Assembly: GCA_002148405.1 (NCBI GenBank)
Contig: MUGG01000141.1
Span: forward strand, 1 to 61,751
DNA length: 61,751 nt
Origin: Alkalinema sp. CACIAM 70d
GTDB taxonomy: Bacteria; Cyanobacteriota; Cyanobacteriia; Leptolyngbyales; Leptolyngbyaceae
Direction: 5' to 3'
The notes below the pieces were generated by a model that was given only the letters and a program-made list of their open reading frames with translations, did no database searches and was not told the origin of the DNA. How positions within the stretch are numbered: the stretch's first letter is position 1; each line of letters opens with the position of its first letter. This document shows, piece after piece, positions 26,015 to 35,016 of this stretch. The position numbers and the translations under genes were made by a program.

Positions 26015-27124
26015 ATGGATGTTAAAGCGGCAGTTGCCTTTGAAGCTGGGAAGCCCTTGAGCATTGAAACAGTACAGCTTGCCCCTCCTAGAGATGGTGA
26101 AGTTCTAGTTGAAATTAAGGCAACGGGCGTGTGCCATACCGATGCATACACGTTATCGGGTCGGGATCCAGAAGGTTTATTTCCTGCCATTCTGGGCCAT
26201 GAAGGGGCAGGGGTGGTTGTCGAGGTAGGGAAAGGGGTGAAGTCCCTCAAACCGGGGGATCATGTGATTCCGCTCTATATCCCCGAGTGTCGTGAGTGTG
26301 AATATTGCCTCAATCCCAAAACGAATTTATGCCAATCCATTCGCGTCACCCAAGGGCGAGGCCTCATGCCCGATGGCTCCAGCCGTTTTTCGATCGACGG
26401 CCAAATGATTCACCACTACATGGGCACCTCCACCTTTGCGAACTATACCGTGGTGCCGGAAATTGCCCTGGCAAAAATTCGATCGGATGCTCCGTTTGAT
26501 AAGGTTTGCTACATTGGCTGCGGTGTGACCACAGGAGTTGGTGCCGTTGTGAATACCGCCAAGGTAGAACCGGGATCGAATGTGGTGGTCTTTGGTTTAG
26601 GCGGCATTGGCTTAAATGTCATCCAAGGCGCAAAAATGGTCGGCGCGAACATGATTGTGGGCGTCGATATTAACCCGAGCAAGCGGACGTTGGCTGAAAA
26701 ATTAGGCATGACCCATTTTGTGAATCCCCAGGAAATCGAGGGGGATGTCGTGGCCTACTTAGTGGAATTGACCAAGGGCGGGGCGGATTACAGCTTTGAA
26801 TGCATTGGCAATATCAATGTGATGCGGCAAGCGTTGGAATGCTGCCACAAAGGCTGGGGGGTGAGTGTGATTATTGGGGTAGCCGGTGCGGGGGAAGAAA
26901 TTAGTACGCGGCCCTTCCAATTAGTCACTGGACGGACGTGGAAAGGCAGTGCCTTTGGGGGCGCTAGGGGGCGGACGGATGTGCCCACGATCGTGGATTG
27001 GTACATGGATGGCAAGATCAATATTGATGATCTGATTACGCAGGTGATGCCGATCGATCAGATTAACGATGCCTTTACCATTATGAAACAAGGGGATGGC
27101 ATCCGTACGGTAATTACGTTCTAA
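26015..27124 (+). CDS. frmA: S-(hydroxymethyl)glutathione dehydrogenase (class III alcohol dehydrogenase)
   Basis: Zinc- and NAD-dependent oxidation of S-hydroxymethylglutathione, the adduct of formaldehyde and glutathione. The 369-residue length is normal. Catalytic zinc ligands are C40 (GVCHTD) and H62 (GHEGAGVV); the structural zinc loop CRECEYCLNPKTNLC is intact; the Rossmann motif is VFGLGGIGLNVI. RFSIDGQMIHHYMGTSTFA is typical of class III enzymes. It is followed by the S-formylglutathione hydrolase gene 49 bp later, so the two form a formaldehyde detoxification operon. No frmR-type regulator is adjacent. It may also act on S-nitrosoglutathione. Confidence 0.95.
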   Translation: MDVKAAVAFEAGKPLSIETVQLAPPRDGEVLVEIKATGVCHTDAYTLSGRDPEGLFPAILGHEGAGVVVEVGKGVKSLKPGDHVIPLYIPECRECEYCLNPKTNLCQSIRVTQGRGLMPDGSSRFSIDGQMIHHYMGTSTFANYTVVPEIALAKIRSDAPFDKVCYIGCGVTTGVGAVVNTAKVEPGSNVVVFGLGGIGLNVIQGAKMVGANMIVGVDINPSKRTLAEKLGMTHFVNPQEIEGDVVAYLVELTKGGADYSFECIGNINVMRQALECCHKGWGVSVIIGVAGAGEEISTRPFQLVTGRTWKGSAFGGARGRTDVPTIVDWYMDGKINIDDLITQVMPIDQINDAFTIMKQGDGIRTVITF

Positions 27125-27173
27125 GTGTTTCCCATTTATCCATAAATCGATTTTGTTTGCTGGTGAGGTCAGT

Positions 27174-28025
27174 ATGTCAGAGGCGATCGTACAGCGATCT
27201 CAATCCCATTGTTTTGGTGGAACGGTGGCGTTTTATAGCCATCGATCGACGGTTTGCGGTTGCGAGATGCATTTCTCGGTGTATGTGCCACCGCAAGCTA
27301 AGGAACGAGCGGTTCCGGTGTTGTATTTTCTCTCTGGCTTGACCTGCACGGAAGAAAATTTCATGGTGAAAGCTGGAGCCCAACGCTACGCCGCAGAGTC
27401 CGGTTTAATGTTGGTGGCTCCCGATACCAGTCCTCGGGGGCTCAATTTGCCGGGGGAAGATGATTCTTGGGATTTTGGCACCGGGGCAGGCTTCTATGTC
27501 GATGCGATCGCGGAACCTTGGCGATCGCACTATCGCATGTATAGCTACGTCACCGTAGAATTGCCGCAACTGATTGCCCAGAATTTTCCAGTGCAGGCTC
27601 ATCGGAGTGGCATTTTTGGCCATTCCATGGGCGGCCATGGCGCATTAGTGTGTGCGTTGCGCAATCCATTGCAGTATCAATCGGTCTCAGCCTTTGCGCC
27701 GATCGTGGCACCGATGCAATGTCCCTGGGGGCAGAAGGCATTTAGCCTCTATTTGGGCGACGATCGGGCACTCTGGAGTCAGTATGATGCTACGAAATTG
27801 GTTCAGACAGTGCAATTAGATCACCCAATTTTGATCGATCAAGGCATCGCGGATCAGTTTTTGGCAAACCAACTCATGCCCCAAACGTTTACAACTGCCT
27901 GCGAAGCTTCGGGCCAAGAAATTATTCTGCGAATGCAGGCAGGGTATGACCACAGTTACTATTTCATTGCAACCTTCGTGGAGGATCACATTCGCCACCA
28001 CGCCCAAGCCCTCTGTCAGCCGTAA
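27174..28025 (+). CDS. frmB: S-formylglutathione hydrolase
   Basis: An esterase-D type serine hydrolase (283 residues) that splits S-formylglutathione into formate and glutathione, the second step after FrmA. Seen: nucleophile motif GHSMGGHGAL, YFLSGLTCTEENFM with the oxyanion region, SPRGLNLPGEDDSWDFGTGAGFYVDA, and the catalytic histidine in GYDHSYYFI. I chose the ATG at 27174, which follows GGTGAGG by five bases; the frame is open to a TTG at 27153. The operon with frmA supports the assignment. Confidence 0.94.
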   Translation: MSEAIVQRSQSHCFGGTVAFYSHRSTVCGCEMHFSVYVPPQAKERAVPVLYFLSGLTCTEENFMVKAGAQRYAAESGLMLVAPDTSPRGLNLPGEDDSWDFGTGAGFYVDAIAEPWRSHYRMYSYVTVELPQLIAQNFPVQAHRSGIFGHSMGGHGALVCALRNPLQYQSVSAFAPIVAPMQCPWGQKAFSLYLGDDRALWSQYDATKLVQTVQLDHPILIDQGIADQFLANQLMPQTFTTACEASGQEIILRMQAGYDHSYYFIATFVEDHIRHHAQALCQP

Positions 28026-28108
28026 CGCCCTGGCCCAAAATCTTGGGTAAACCCAATTAATTTCGTGTCTGTAAGATTACAGCCTGCCAAATGTTACGTT
28101 TCACAGAG

Positions 28109-28147
28109 AACTTCTAGCAAAAACTTCTAGCAAAAACTTCCAGCCAA
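28109..28147. repeat. Three tandem copies of a 13-bp unit
   Basis: AACTTCTAGCAAA at 28109 and 28122, and AACTTCCAGCCAA at 28135. The array ends five bases before the start codon at 28153, so it forms the 5' leader and leaves little room for a usual ribosome-binding site. Confidence 0.9.
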
Positions 28148-28152
28148 GAAAT

Positions 28153-28635
28153 ATGTCACCAACTTATTCGGCATGGTTTGTCTTAAGGCTACTGGCAACC
28201 TTGGGCTGTGGCTTAATAGCTGGCGTCTTCTTCGCATTTTCAACCTTTGTCATGCCTGCTCTAGCTCGGCTTCAGCCCTCTCAAGGAATTGCAGCCATGC
28301 AATCAATTAATATTACTGCTATCACCCCCCTGTTTATGCTTGCCCTCTTCGGCACCGCAGTAGTTTGTCTCTTACTGACGATCGGTGTGTTTCTCAAGTG
28401 GCCTTATTCAGATTCCACCTACCTGCTGCTCGGGAGTGCTTTATATTTACTCGGCAGTCTAGGAGTCACGATCGCCTGTAATGTTCCCTTAAACGATTCA
28501 TTGGCCAAAGTGAAACCTGAGAGTCCAGAAGGCGCTATATTTTGGGCAAAATATCTGACGGATTGGACATTTTGGAATCATGTGCGAACGATCGCTTCTG
28601 TAGCCGCCGCTGTTCTATTTTCCATCACTCTCTGA
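28153..28635 (+). CDS. DUF1772 (anthrone-oxygenase-like) membrane protein
   Basis: A 160-residue integral membrane protein with four hydrophobic segments (about residues 10-35, 52-78, 85-108 and 138-158). The pattern GLIAGVFFAFSTFVMPALARL followed by QSIN fits the DUF1772 family; fungal relatives oxidise anthrones, but most bacterial members have no known role. The segment NVPLNDSLA is also family-typical. The gene is preceded by a 3 x 13-bp repeat and no clear Shine-Dalgarno sequence. It converges with the histidine kinase gene. Confidence 0.82.
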   Translation: MSPTYSAWFVLRLLATLGCGLIAGVFFAFSTFVMPALARLQPSQGIAAMQSINITAITPLFMLALFGTAVVCLLLTIGVFLKWPYSDSTYLLLGSALYLLGSLGVTIACNVPLNDSLAKVKPESPEGAIFWAKYLTDWTFWNHVRTIASVAAAVLFSITL

Positions 28636-28652
28636 TTGCTATAGTCAATCAG
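28632..28652. terminator. Hairpin between convergent genes
   Basis: CTGATTG (28632-28638) and CAATCAG (28646-28652) form a 7-bp stem with a 7-nt loop, overlapping the DUF1772 stop codon. It could help end both convergent transcripts; no T-run is seen. Confidence 0.4.
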
Positions 28653-28698
28653 GAATGGGTGTTCAATTCCGCTCTGTCATCTTCTCCTTCAAAAAGGC

Positions 28699-30537
28699 TT
28701 AACTCGCGAGATCGATCGCTGCCGTTGCACGAACAGGAATCGGAACCGTAAACCAGAACATGCTTCCTTGCTCCACTTCGCTGATGACTCCAATTTCTCC
28801 GCCGTGGGCTTTGATGGCTTGATGGCAAAGATAAAGACCCAGCCCTAAACCTGTAATGTGGCGATTGTGACTGCTACGCAGATAGGGCTTGGTAAACATT
28901 AGCGCAATTTGTTCCGAGCGCAAGCCAACTCCGTTGTCCTGTACTCGGCAATATAGACACGGGGCCTGTTGCCATGGATGCTGCTTTCTTAAGCCAGATT
29001 CACGATGGCCCCCCTGCCAGCGAGGGGGGAGGGTAGTTTCATTTACACCCTCATCTAGCCCCACTTCGATCGTGATTTGGATTCCCGGTAAATTATGCTG
29101 CACGACATTGGTAATTAGATGTCTCACAACCTGTTGAATGTAACTACTATCTAGGGAAACCGTGGGCAGAAAATCTTGAAACTGGGTCAATACTTTGATA
29201 TTGCTCTCGCTTAAAAGCGGCTGGAGATCCTCAAGGGTGCGGTGAATTACCCCCGTGAGTTGGGTCGGTTGGCGATCGAGTTTAAGCAAAGGTTGACTAG
29301 CCGCAGCTTCTTCCTGCAAAGATTTGAGCAAACTGAGTTGACGCTGACTACTATCGAGCATCAAGTTCAACATGGTTGAGGATAGGCTGGGTTCAGGCTG
29401 CTTCGCTAAACGTTGCAATACCATCACTATGCCTAAAATTGGAGTCTGTAAATCATGGCTAATGGCATGGATTAACCGCTCTTGTTGCTGATTCAGCAGA
29501 TGTAAGGCTTCCATCTGTTGTTCCAACTGCTGCGTCCGTTCTTGTACCTGTTGTTCCAGTGCAGTCGCCGTTTCCTGCATCTGACGATGCAAATATCCTT
29601 GCTGTAACGCAATGCCAATTTGTGCAGCTAATTGTTCTACCAATTGAATCTCTTGGACATCCCACCTGCGACTGCCTCGGCATTGATGCACTGCCAATAA
29701 ACCCATCGTGGTACCCGATGTGGCGATCGGGGTACTGATGCCTGCCTGAACTTCGTATTTACGATACAGATAGTGAAGAAATCCCGCTTGGGGTTGGTCA
29801 GCAGGAGAACAGTAAACGATCGTGCCCTGTTGCTGATACACCTTTTGTAATTCTGCAATGACTTCTACGGGAAATCCTTCGTCGGCAATGGAACCCCAAG
29901 TTGGATTGTTAGATTCAGCGGCAATATACCCGCACCCTCGGGAATTGACTTGAGCAATAAAGGCTCGATCGACCCCTAGGAGCCGCCGAATTTCCGCTAC
30001 CGCCGTTTGCAAAATTTCATCCACTTGCAGAGACTGGCGAACCCGCTGACTGGTTTCTGTCAGCAATCGATTATACTCAGCCTGGTGCCATTCTGCGGTG
30101 ATATCTTGAACGATGCCTGTCATGTGCAAAATACCAGACTGACTTGCACAGTCCACGGCGACCCGCTCCCGCACCCAACATTCCGTTCCATCCTGCTTTA
30201 ATAGACGATACTCAATGCCCTCAAGTTGCTGCATTTCTCGCCAGCATTGGTGAACTTGGGCAACCCGATCGCGATCGTCAGGATGCACTTGGGCAAGATA
30301 ACAGGCATGGCTAGGAGGTACCTCTGCCGAAATACCCAGGAGGCTATATAGGGGATCTGACCACTGTAAGGTTTCCTGGGAAGAACCTAGGTTGCAGATT
30401 TGCCAACTTCCAAGTCCTGCAAGGATTTGAGCTGTTTCCAAATGGGTCGACTGAACAGGGTGTTGTCCAAAACGCTCTACTGAAGAACGCCCTACCGACA
30501 AGATCCATTGCCATAATTGGAAGCGATCGAACCGCAT
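28699..30537 (-). CDS. PAS-GAF sensor histidine kinase
   Basis: A 612-residue soluble kinase. Order: PAS/PAC domain (about residues 35-150), GAF domain (165-312, with an FIAQVNSRGCGYIAAES stretch), a glutamine-rich coiled coil (315-355), HisKA with phosphoacceptor H361 in HAISHDLQTP, and HATPase (460-605) with N box HLITNVVQHN, G1 DNGVGL and G2 GLGLGLYLCHQAI. The GAF domain contains a cysteine (C202) but a bilin-binding motif is not evident, so a phytochrome-like chromophore is not supported. No response regulator lies next to it, so it is an orphan kinase; the partner is unknown. Confidence 0.92.
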   Translation of the reverse strand: MRFDRFQLWQWILSVGRSSVERFGQHPVQSTHLETAQILAGLGSWQICNLGSSQETLQWSDPLYSLLGISAEVPPSHACYLAQVHPDDRDRVAQVHQCWREMQQLEGIEYRLLKQDGTECWVRERVAVDCASQSGILHMTGIVQDITAEWHQAEYNRLLTETSQRVRQSLQVDEILQTAVAEIRRLLGVDRAFIAQVNSRGCGYIAAESNNPTWGSIADEGFPVEVIAELQKVYQQQGTIVYCSPADQPQAGFLHYLYRKYEVQAGISTPIATSGTTMGLLAVHQCRGSRRWDVQEIQLVEQLAAQIGIALQQGYLHRQMQETATALEQQVQERTQQLEQQMEALHLLNQQQERLIHAISHDLQTPILGIVMVLQRLAKQPEPSLSSTMLNLMLDSSQRQLSLLKSLQEEAAASQPLLKLDRQPTQLTGVIHRTLEDLQPLLSESNIKVLTQFQDFLPTVSLDSSYIQQVVRHLITNVVQHNLPGIQITIEVGLDEGVNETTLPPRWQGGHRESGLRKQHPWQQAPCLYCRVQDNGVGLRSEQIALMFTKPYLRSSHNRHITGLGLGLYLCHQAIKAHGGEIGVISEVEQGSMFWFTVPIPVRATAAIDLAS

Positions 30538-30826
30538 AAAACCTCAACCAGATAGAGAAGCACTGCTGTAGGGTACTGATTTAAGAGGATGCCGTGAATG
30601 CGGAGGCTTCAGGAATAATCCTAACTAGATAGCAGGGAACCTCACTCCACCAGTTCATACTGACGCATGTTGTCAACTTTGTACTTCACCCACGTAGGTG
30701 ATCTTGATATCACGGAATGGTGATCGGTGTACGATCGGGGGTGCGATCGCTAGGGTATTCCACTCACGGGATGGATGTAACCCGAAAGCACCCAAATCAG
30801 TCAGGATTCCTTGACTCAGGTAGCAC

Positions 30827-32302
30827 TTAAACTTTCATCGCCGGATTTTTTAGCCGATCTTGCGCTTCAGCAAAGGCAGACTTCATGACCGCTTGAATTT
30901 GGGCTGGGTCAGGCTTCCGGCCTCCCAGCAAATCTCCAAAATAGGCACAGGCCGTTTCACCCAAAGCCCAGGTATAAGCGGTGGCCCAGGAGGCAGCAAT
31001 CACACTGCCAAAGCCAGGGATGAGTTTAACTAATTCCCGTCCGATCGTTTGGGCTAGGAAGCCCCCGGCGATCGTGCTGACTAGTCCACCGGCTTGAGAA
31101 ACCGTCAGTTTTTGGCCATACAGTTGTCCCAGGAAAGCCACCATGGAAATTTGCACAGCGGTGAGCACGGGCATGGTGGCCAGGGGCAGAGGCACGGCAG
31201 CCAAGGTCCCCGCCATAATCGCGAAGGGTAGAATGGCGCGGCGAGCGGCTTCTCGGTAGAGGTTGCCCACTTGGTTGCCCATTTCCCGATCGTTCAGCAA
31301 TTGAGCAATCGCCCGTGACTCCGCTTCCGGCAACAGTTCCGCCAAAGTCGTTACCAGCGCTTCTAGACCATAGAACACTGGATCAAAACCATCTTCTTCT
31401 AGGGTGAAGTCAATCAACACCGCTCGATCGAACAGACCTTGGAAATCCTGTTGAATTTGGGTGAAGGCGCGATCGATCTCGGCGAGCTGGGGTGGATAGG
31501 CAGGATGGTTCTCTAGGTTGGGCGGATAGAGTTGATGTGCACAAGTCACGACCAGCAAGCAAGGCACTTCCGGATGTTTCTGGCGAACTTGCTGGACAAT
31601 CTGACGGAGGCTATCGGTGGCAAAGTCACCCACGCGCACCGTCAGGAGAATCACCTTGGCTGCGGTAGAAGTTACCCCCACCCAAGCCTCGGGATCATCC
31701 ATCTCCCCTAATAAATCGCGCACAACATCAGAAATTGCCTGGATCCCATCGCCCAACCCGATCGTGTCAACAAATTGCAGCAGGGGCAACTCATCGGTTG
31801 GGTAACTGTAGCGTTGAGTGTGCTGAGTATGGGGCCGAAAACCCTGTCCAATGATTTCCGCAGAAACACCTGTAAGTCCCCGCACGATCGAGCTCTTGCC
31901 TGCCTGCGGCTTGCCAATCAAAATGGCTTCTGTTGTGGGCAAATCTTTGCGGATTGTGTGGAGAATTTCCTTCAGTTTGGTTTCATCCACCCGAAACCAC
32001 CCTAAAACTGGATTCAGTAATTGCGGTGTCGGCAAATGTTTCGTTAACTGGCGAGATAGATGGGTGAATTGATCCCAAGTGTCGCCAATCTTAGGCAGTT
32101 GGATATTGGGCAGTGGGATATTGGGCAGCGGCAACCGATCCAACGGAAATTTACTGAGGGAATTTTTCCTTGGTGAGGCATTTTCTGGAGCAGTGGGTTG
32201 CTCAGATACAGTGGGTTGCTCAAATAGAGGTGCAGAGTCCCGATCGGAAGATTCCTGAGGCAGGAGGGGGGCAGGTGTAGGCTCAGTGGAAGGGTCAGTC
32301 AT
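30827..32302 (-). CDS. Dynamin/Era-like GTPase with C-terminal membrane (DUF697-like) region
   Basis: A 491-residue GTPase. After a Pro-rich N-terminus with a short LPNI-type repeat (residues 57-72), the G domain shows P-loop G130-KPQAGKSS and switch II FVDTIGLGDG (about 177-186). The base-specifying N/TKxD motif is not visible: LLVVTCAHQL stands in its place. The C-terminal third is hydrophobic with two or three membrane-associated segments (about 350-450), as in DUF697/YcjF-type GTPases. It probably works at a membrane. It lies 39 bp after a DUF2973 gene and is likely co-transcribed with it. Confidence 0.82.
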   Translation of the reverse strand: MTDPSTEPTPAPLLPQESSDRDSAPLFEQPTVSEQPTAPENASPRKNSLSKFPLDRLPLPNIPLPNIQLPKIGDTWDQFTHLSRQLTKHLPTPQLLNPVLGWFRVDETKLKEILHTIRKDLPTTEAILIGKPQAGKSSIVRGLTGVSAEIIGQGFRPHTQHTQRYSYPTDELPLLQFVDTIGLGDGIQAISDVVRDLLGEMDDPEAWVGVTSTAAKVILLTVRVGDFATDSLRQIVQQVRQKHPEVPCLLVVTCAHQLYPPNLENHPAYPPQLAEIDRAFTQIQQDFQGLFDRAVLIDFTLEEDGFDPVFYGLEALVTTLAELLPEAESRAIAQLLNDREMGNQVGNLYREAARRAILPFAIMAGTLAAVPLPLATMPVLTAVQISMVAFLGQLYGQKLTVSQAGGLVSTIAGGFLAQTIGRELVKLIPGFGSVIAASWATAYTWALGETACAYFGDLLGGRKPDPAQIQAVMKSAFAEAQDRLKNPAMKV

Positions 32303-32341
32303 GGAACAGCAGAGGGGCGATCGTCGGCTGCTTCAATCCTA

Positions 32342-32680
32342 TCAACTGTCCTCATCACTGGGATTGTTGGATTCCCCGCCTGGAGAGGATCGGTAAATCG
32401 CATCTAACTGTTCCCGTGCATCTTCCACACTCATGGAACGCATCACCAGTAGGGGTTCATTAATGACTTTGCCATCGGCATCCAACATTTCTGGATGGGT
32501 AGGCATCGGCTGTCGTCTGACAGTCCCTGAAGCGGCAGGATTGTTTCCCGTGCCATTGATCATATCTGAAAGCTCACGTTGCGACTCTAACCCAAGGGTC
32601 AACATGCTGCGAATGAGGTTCCCCACCGCTAGGAACGCAATAATTGTGAAAGCAATGATATACAGGATGTGGAGCCACAT
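32342..32680 (-). CDS. DUF2973 family small membrane protein
   Basis: A 112-residue cyanobacterial protein of unknown function. Starting at the ATG at 32680 (MWLHILYIIAFTIIAFLAVG) it has one N-terminal membrane helix, then LIRSMLTLGLESQRE and a soluble tail with PTHPEMLDADGKVINEPLLVM, the conserved core of DUF2973. A longer frame from a TTG at 32740 is less likely because it would put 20 soluble residues before the helix. The neighbouring DUF2605 gene upstream is its usual partner in cyanobacteria. Confidence 0.78.
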   Translation of the reverse strand: MWLHILYIIAFTIIAFLAVGNLIRSMLTLGLESQRELSDMINGTGNNPAASGTVRRQPMPTHPEMLDADGKVINEPLLVMRSMSVEDAREQLDAIYRSSPGGESNNPSDEDS

Positions 32681-32840
32681 AACGCTTTCCCCCAGCCAAC
32701 TGGTGAGATCACCACAAATAAGGTCACCATTCTGTGCCAAGCCCTACTCGTGGGGGGATCCCTGGTCAATTCATTAAATTATAGTCTCTCAGATTTCCGG
32801 CAAACCTTAAAGCTTTTCCCGAATCAGTTTGGCTAGATAG

Positions 32841-33158
32841 CTACGCTTGGGTCGATCGATGCTTCATGCTAACCCCCCAACATTCGTGAACGAGACGATG
32901 CCAGTTCATCAAAACGTCAGTCTCAACGCCTACCTGACCATCCGTTGCTTTGAGCAGCGTTTGGGTCGTGGTGACTTCTTTCTGTGCGGTCAAAACCCGC
33001 TCTAACAGATTAGCCTGCTGAGATTCTTCTAGAAAAGTAATGCGTTCTTGCTCTAGCAGCGACTGCGATCGACTAAACCAATACTGAAAATCTTCTAAAA
33101 GGGGCTCCAGTAAGCTTTTCAGCAAGTCTGGATCGGAGGGGAGAGGTGAGTTAAACAT
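32841..33158 (-). CDS. DUF2605 family protein
   Basis: A 105-residue helical, soluble protein. FNSPLPSDPDLLKSLLEPLLEDFQYWF followed by SRSQSLLEQERITFL is the signature of DUF2605, known only from cyanobacteria and unstudied. Its start lies 160 bp upstream of the DUF2973 gene, in the same direction; together with the membrane GTPase downstream they may form one unit. No catalytic residues can be named. Coiled-coil character is moderate in residues 25-75. Confidence 0.78.
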   Translation of the reverse strand: MFNSPLPSDPDLLKSLLEPLLEDFQYWFSRSQSLLEQERITFLEESQQANLLERVLTAQKEVTTTQTLLKATDGQVGVETDVLMNWHRLVHECWGVSMKHRSTQA

Positions 33159-33373
33159 GCTTTATGGAAACATCAAATCTAAATGGTGGAATTTCGAGGG
33201 CAGTCAGAGGAAAAGTAGCTGTTTACATTTTTTAACATATTCTCATAATAACCCCAACCCAGTAGAAATGCTCATTGAGTTTTACTAGATTGAAACTTGA
33301 AGTTTTCTAATCGATCGAGGTCGATCAGGGCATCATAATCACGCCTCGGACAGATAAATAAAGGCACAGCAAT

Positions 33374-33422
33374 TAGGCCGTGAAACCTAACAGCAATCAC
33401 GCTGGAGTTCCTGCACGGCCTA
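33374..33422 (-). terminator. Long stem-loop after the low-complexity protein gene
   Basis: TAGGCCGTG at 33374-33382 pairs perfectly with CACGGCCTA at 33414-33422; an inner CAGC/GCTG stem can form in the 31-nt loop. It lies 30-80 bp downstream of the minus-strand gene ending at 33453. It has no T-run, so it could be a 3' stabiliser or a small structured RNA instead. Confidence 0.45.
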
Positions 33423-33452
33423 TTCATCAGTCAGTTTGGGATGGGAGGGAGG

Positions 33453-34601
33453 TTAGGGATTGGAGAAAGTATTGATACGTCCTCCCCCAATATAACGACC
33501 CGGCGTTGTACGGGGCGTTGTAAACGAGTCTGCTTGGGGAATCCCATTCAATTGGGGTTGGTTAGTGGTTGCAGCGGACACACCAGGGAGAACCGTTTGG
33601 TTGATGCCGACAGAACTGCTGCCAGCTTGAGGGAAGGTGGATTGAGGAAGCCCTGCTCCAGGGATTGGAACGATCGATGAATTGGTGGTGCCTCCGGTGG
33701 GAATTCCAGGTGTACCAAAGGCGGGCGATCGGGGATCAAGCCCCACTGCTGGCGCTTGTTGCAGGACTTGGGTGTAGGCGTTGAGGGGAGATTGGGAGGG
33801 GCCATTCCCGGAGAGGGCAGCAGGCGTAATCCCAGTGGTACCCTGAATCGGGAAATTGGGTGTAAAGGTTGTCCCTGGAAGTGGATTATTCCCTTCAAGG
33901 GGAGGATTGGTCAAGCTGCTTCCAGAGAGCGCAGACAACGGATTATTGGTATTGCCCGCAGGCTGGGTTGAAGTGGGCAAGTTCGTGAAGCGAGCTAAGG
34001 CATCCGCTAAAACGTTTTGGGGCGGTATTCCTTCAGAGGAGAAACCCAGGGGCGATCGGGCATTCTGTCCAGGAAACAGAGTGTTCTCCAGTCCAGTAGT
34101 CCCCGTTAAGCTATTGCGGGATGCGGATAACGGTCTATCTCCTGGCAAATTCCCCAAGAGTGCTAGCTGACTCATGTTCAGTTCAGCTTGGCTGGGATTT
34201 TTGAGGTTGGGGGAAACAGCAGTGAGCAGTGAGAGGGTTGAAGCGGTCTCTGGATCGCTGCTAGTTGGGTTGGAACTTGTCGGTTTGGCGGTTGGGTTGA
34301 GAGGATTGAGGGGAAGAGCGCTGGGTTGCTTCACTTGATTGAACAAAACAGACAAACTGTCAATGTCTGCCCCGACTGCCAAGTCTTCAGCATCCTCAGA
34401 AGCGGTAGTGGATGGGTTAGGATTCTCCTCGGAACTGGTTGATTGAGAAAATTCTAAGCTCTCTGGATTTTGCCATGCTACCCACCCAAAAGTGGCCGCC
34501 AGTCCCAAGGCGATCGCTGCCCCCCCAACTCGCGGATCTCGCAATAACCGCAGCTTAGCTTGCCAATACTGTACCGTTTTGGGAGAGTGGGGTGAACGCA
34601 T
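33453..34601 (-). CDS. Membrane-anchored low-complexity protein
   Basis: A 382-residue protein without a recognised family. Residues 1-24 are basic, followed by one membrane helix (about 26-44, VGGAAIALGLAATFGWVAW). The rest is rich in Asn, Pro, Ser, Thr, Gly and Leu and poor in charged residues, with short recurring pieces such as NPLSALSG, NPLPGTTF and GIPTGGTTN; it looks unstructured. Outside-facing or periplasmic placement is expected from the anchor and basic N-terminus. It could be a cell-surface spacer or a structural protein. The last residues (GRYIGGGRINTFSNP) are glycine-rich. Confidence 0.7.
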   Translation of the reverse strand: MRSPHSPKTVQYWQAKLRLLRDPRVGGAAIALGLAATFGWVAWQNPESLEFSQSTSSEENPNPSTTASEDAEDLAVGADIDSLSVLFNQVKQPSALPLNPLNPTAKPTSSNPTSSDPETASTLSLLTAVSPNLKNPSQAELNMSQLALLGNLPGDRPLSASRNSLTGTTGLENTLFPGQNARSPLGFSSEGIPPQNVLADALARFTNLPTSTQPAGNTNNPLSALSGSSLTNPPLEGNNPLPGTTFTPNFPIQGTTGITPAALSGNGPSQSPLNAYTQVLQQAPAVGLDPRSPAFGTPGIPTGGTTNSSIVPIPGAGLPQSTFPQAGSSSVGINQTVLPGVSAATTNQPQLNGIPQADSFTTPRTTPGRYIGGGRINTFSNP

Positions 34602-35016
34602 AGAAGAAGCTCAAATGAAGATTGAGAATCGATAGAGATGCAGTGGCTTAGATGCGATCGGTTGGAACTCAACCAAACAGACCCAATTGAGTTGAAGTAC
34701 CGAGTAATTTGATCTTAGCTTGCCCTTGATAGACTGGCTGAATAACACCCTCCTTCGTCACCTTGTTGAACATTCTCCTTCCCGAGTGTTCTCTGGGTTC
34801 CTTTCAATAATGGTTGGTAGACAAAATGGTTGGTAGATAAAATGGTTGGTAGACAGTAGTAGACGTTAGGAACAATCGTTACGGTGACAGATAGACCATC
34901 AGTCTGATTAAATCACTGAAGTCTAAAAATGCACTGAAATGGAATAGGTAACACCAAAAGATGCAACAAGATGAAGAATACTAGTTAGAAAGGGAGAAAT
35001 TGATGCTTTCTCAATC
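34602..35016. other. Intergenic region with a 16-bp triple repeat
   Basis: This 415-bp stretch lies upstream of the low-complexity protein gene and downstream of lptF, both on the minus strand. Besides the repeat at 34809-34856 it holds no recognisable gene or RNA. Confidence 0.5.
34809..34856. repeat. Three tandem copies of a 16-bp unit
   Basis: AATGGTTGGTAGACAA at 34809, AATGGTTGGTAGATAA at 34825 and AATGGTTGGTAGACAG at 34841. Confidence 0.92.

Noticed and set aside
25854..26060. Short reading frame upstream of and overlapping frmA
   Set aside because: It begins in the 20-bp repeat and runs into frmA in another frame; no family or ribosome-binding site.
28109..28147. Possible mini CRISPR array
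   Set aside because: Repeats are directly tandem without spacers, only 13 bp and three copies; no cas gene in the window.
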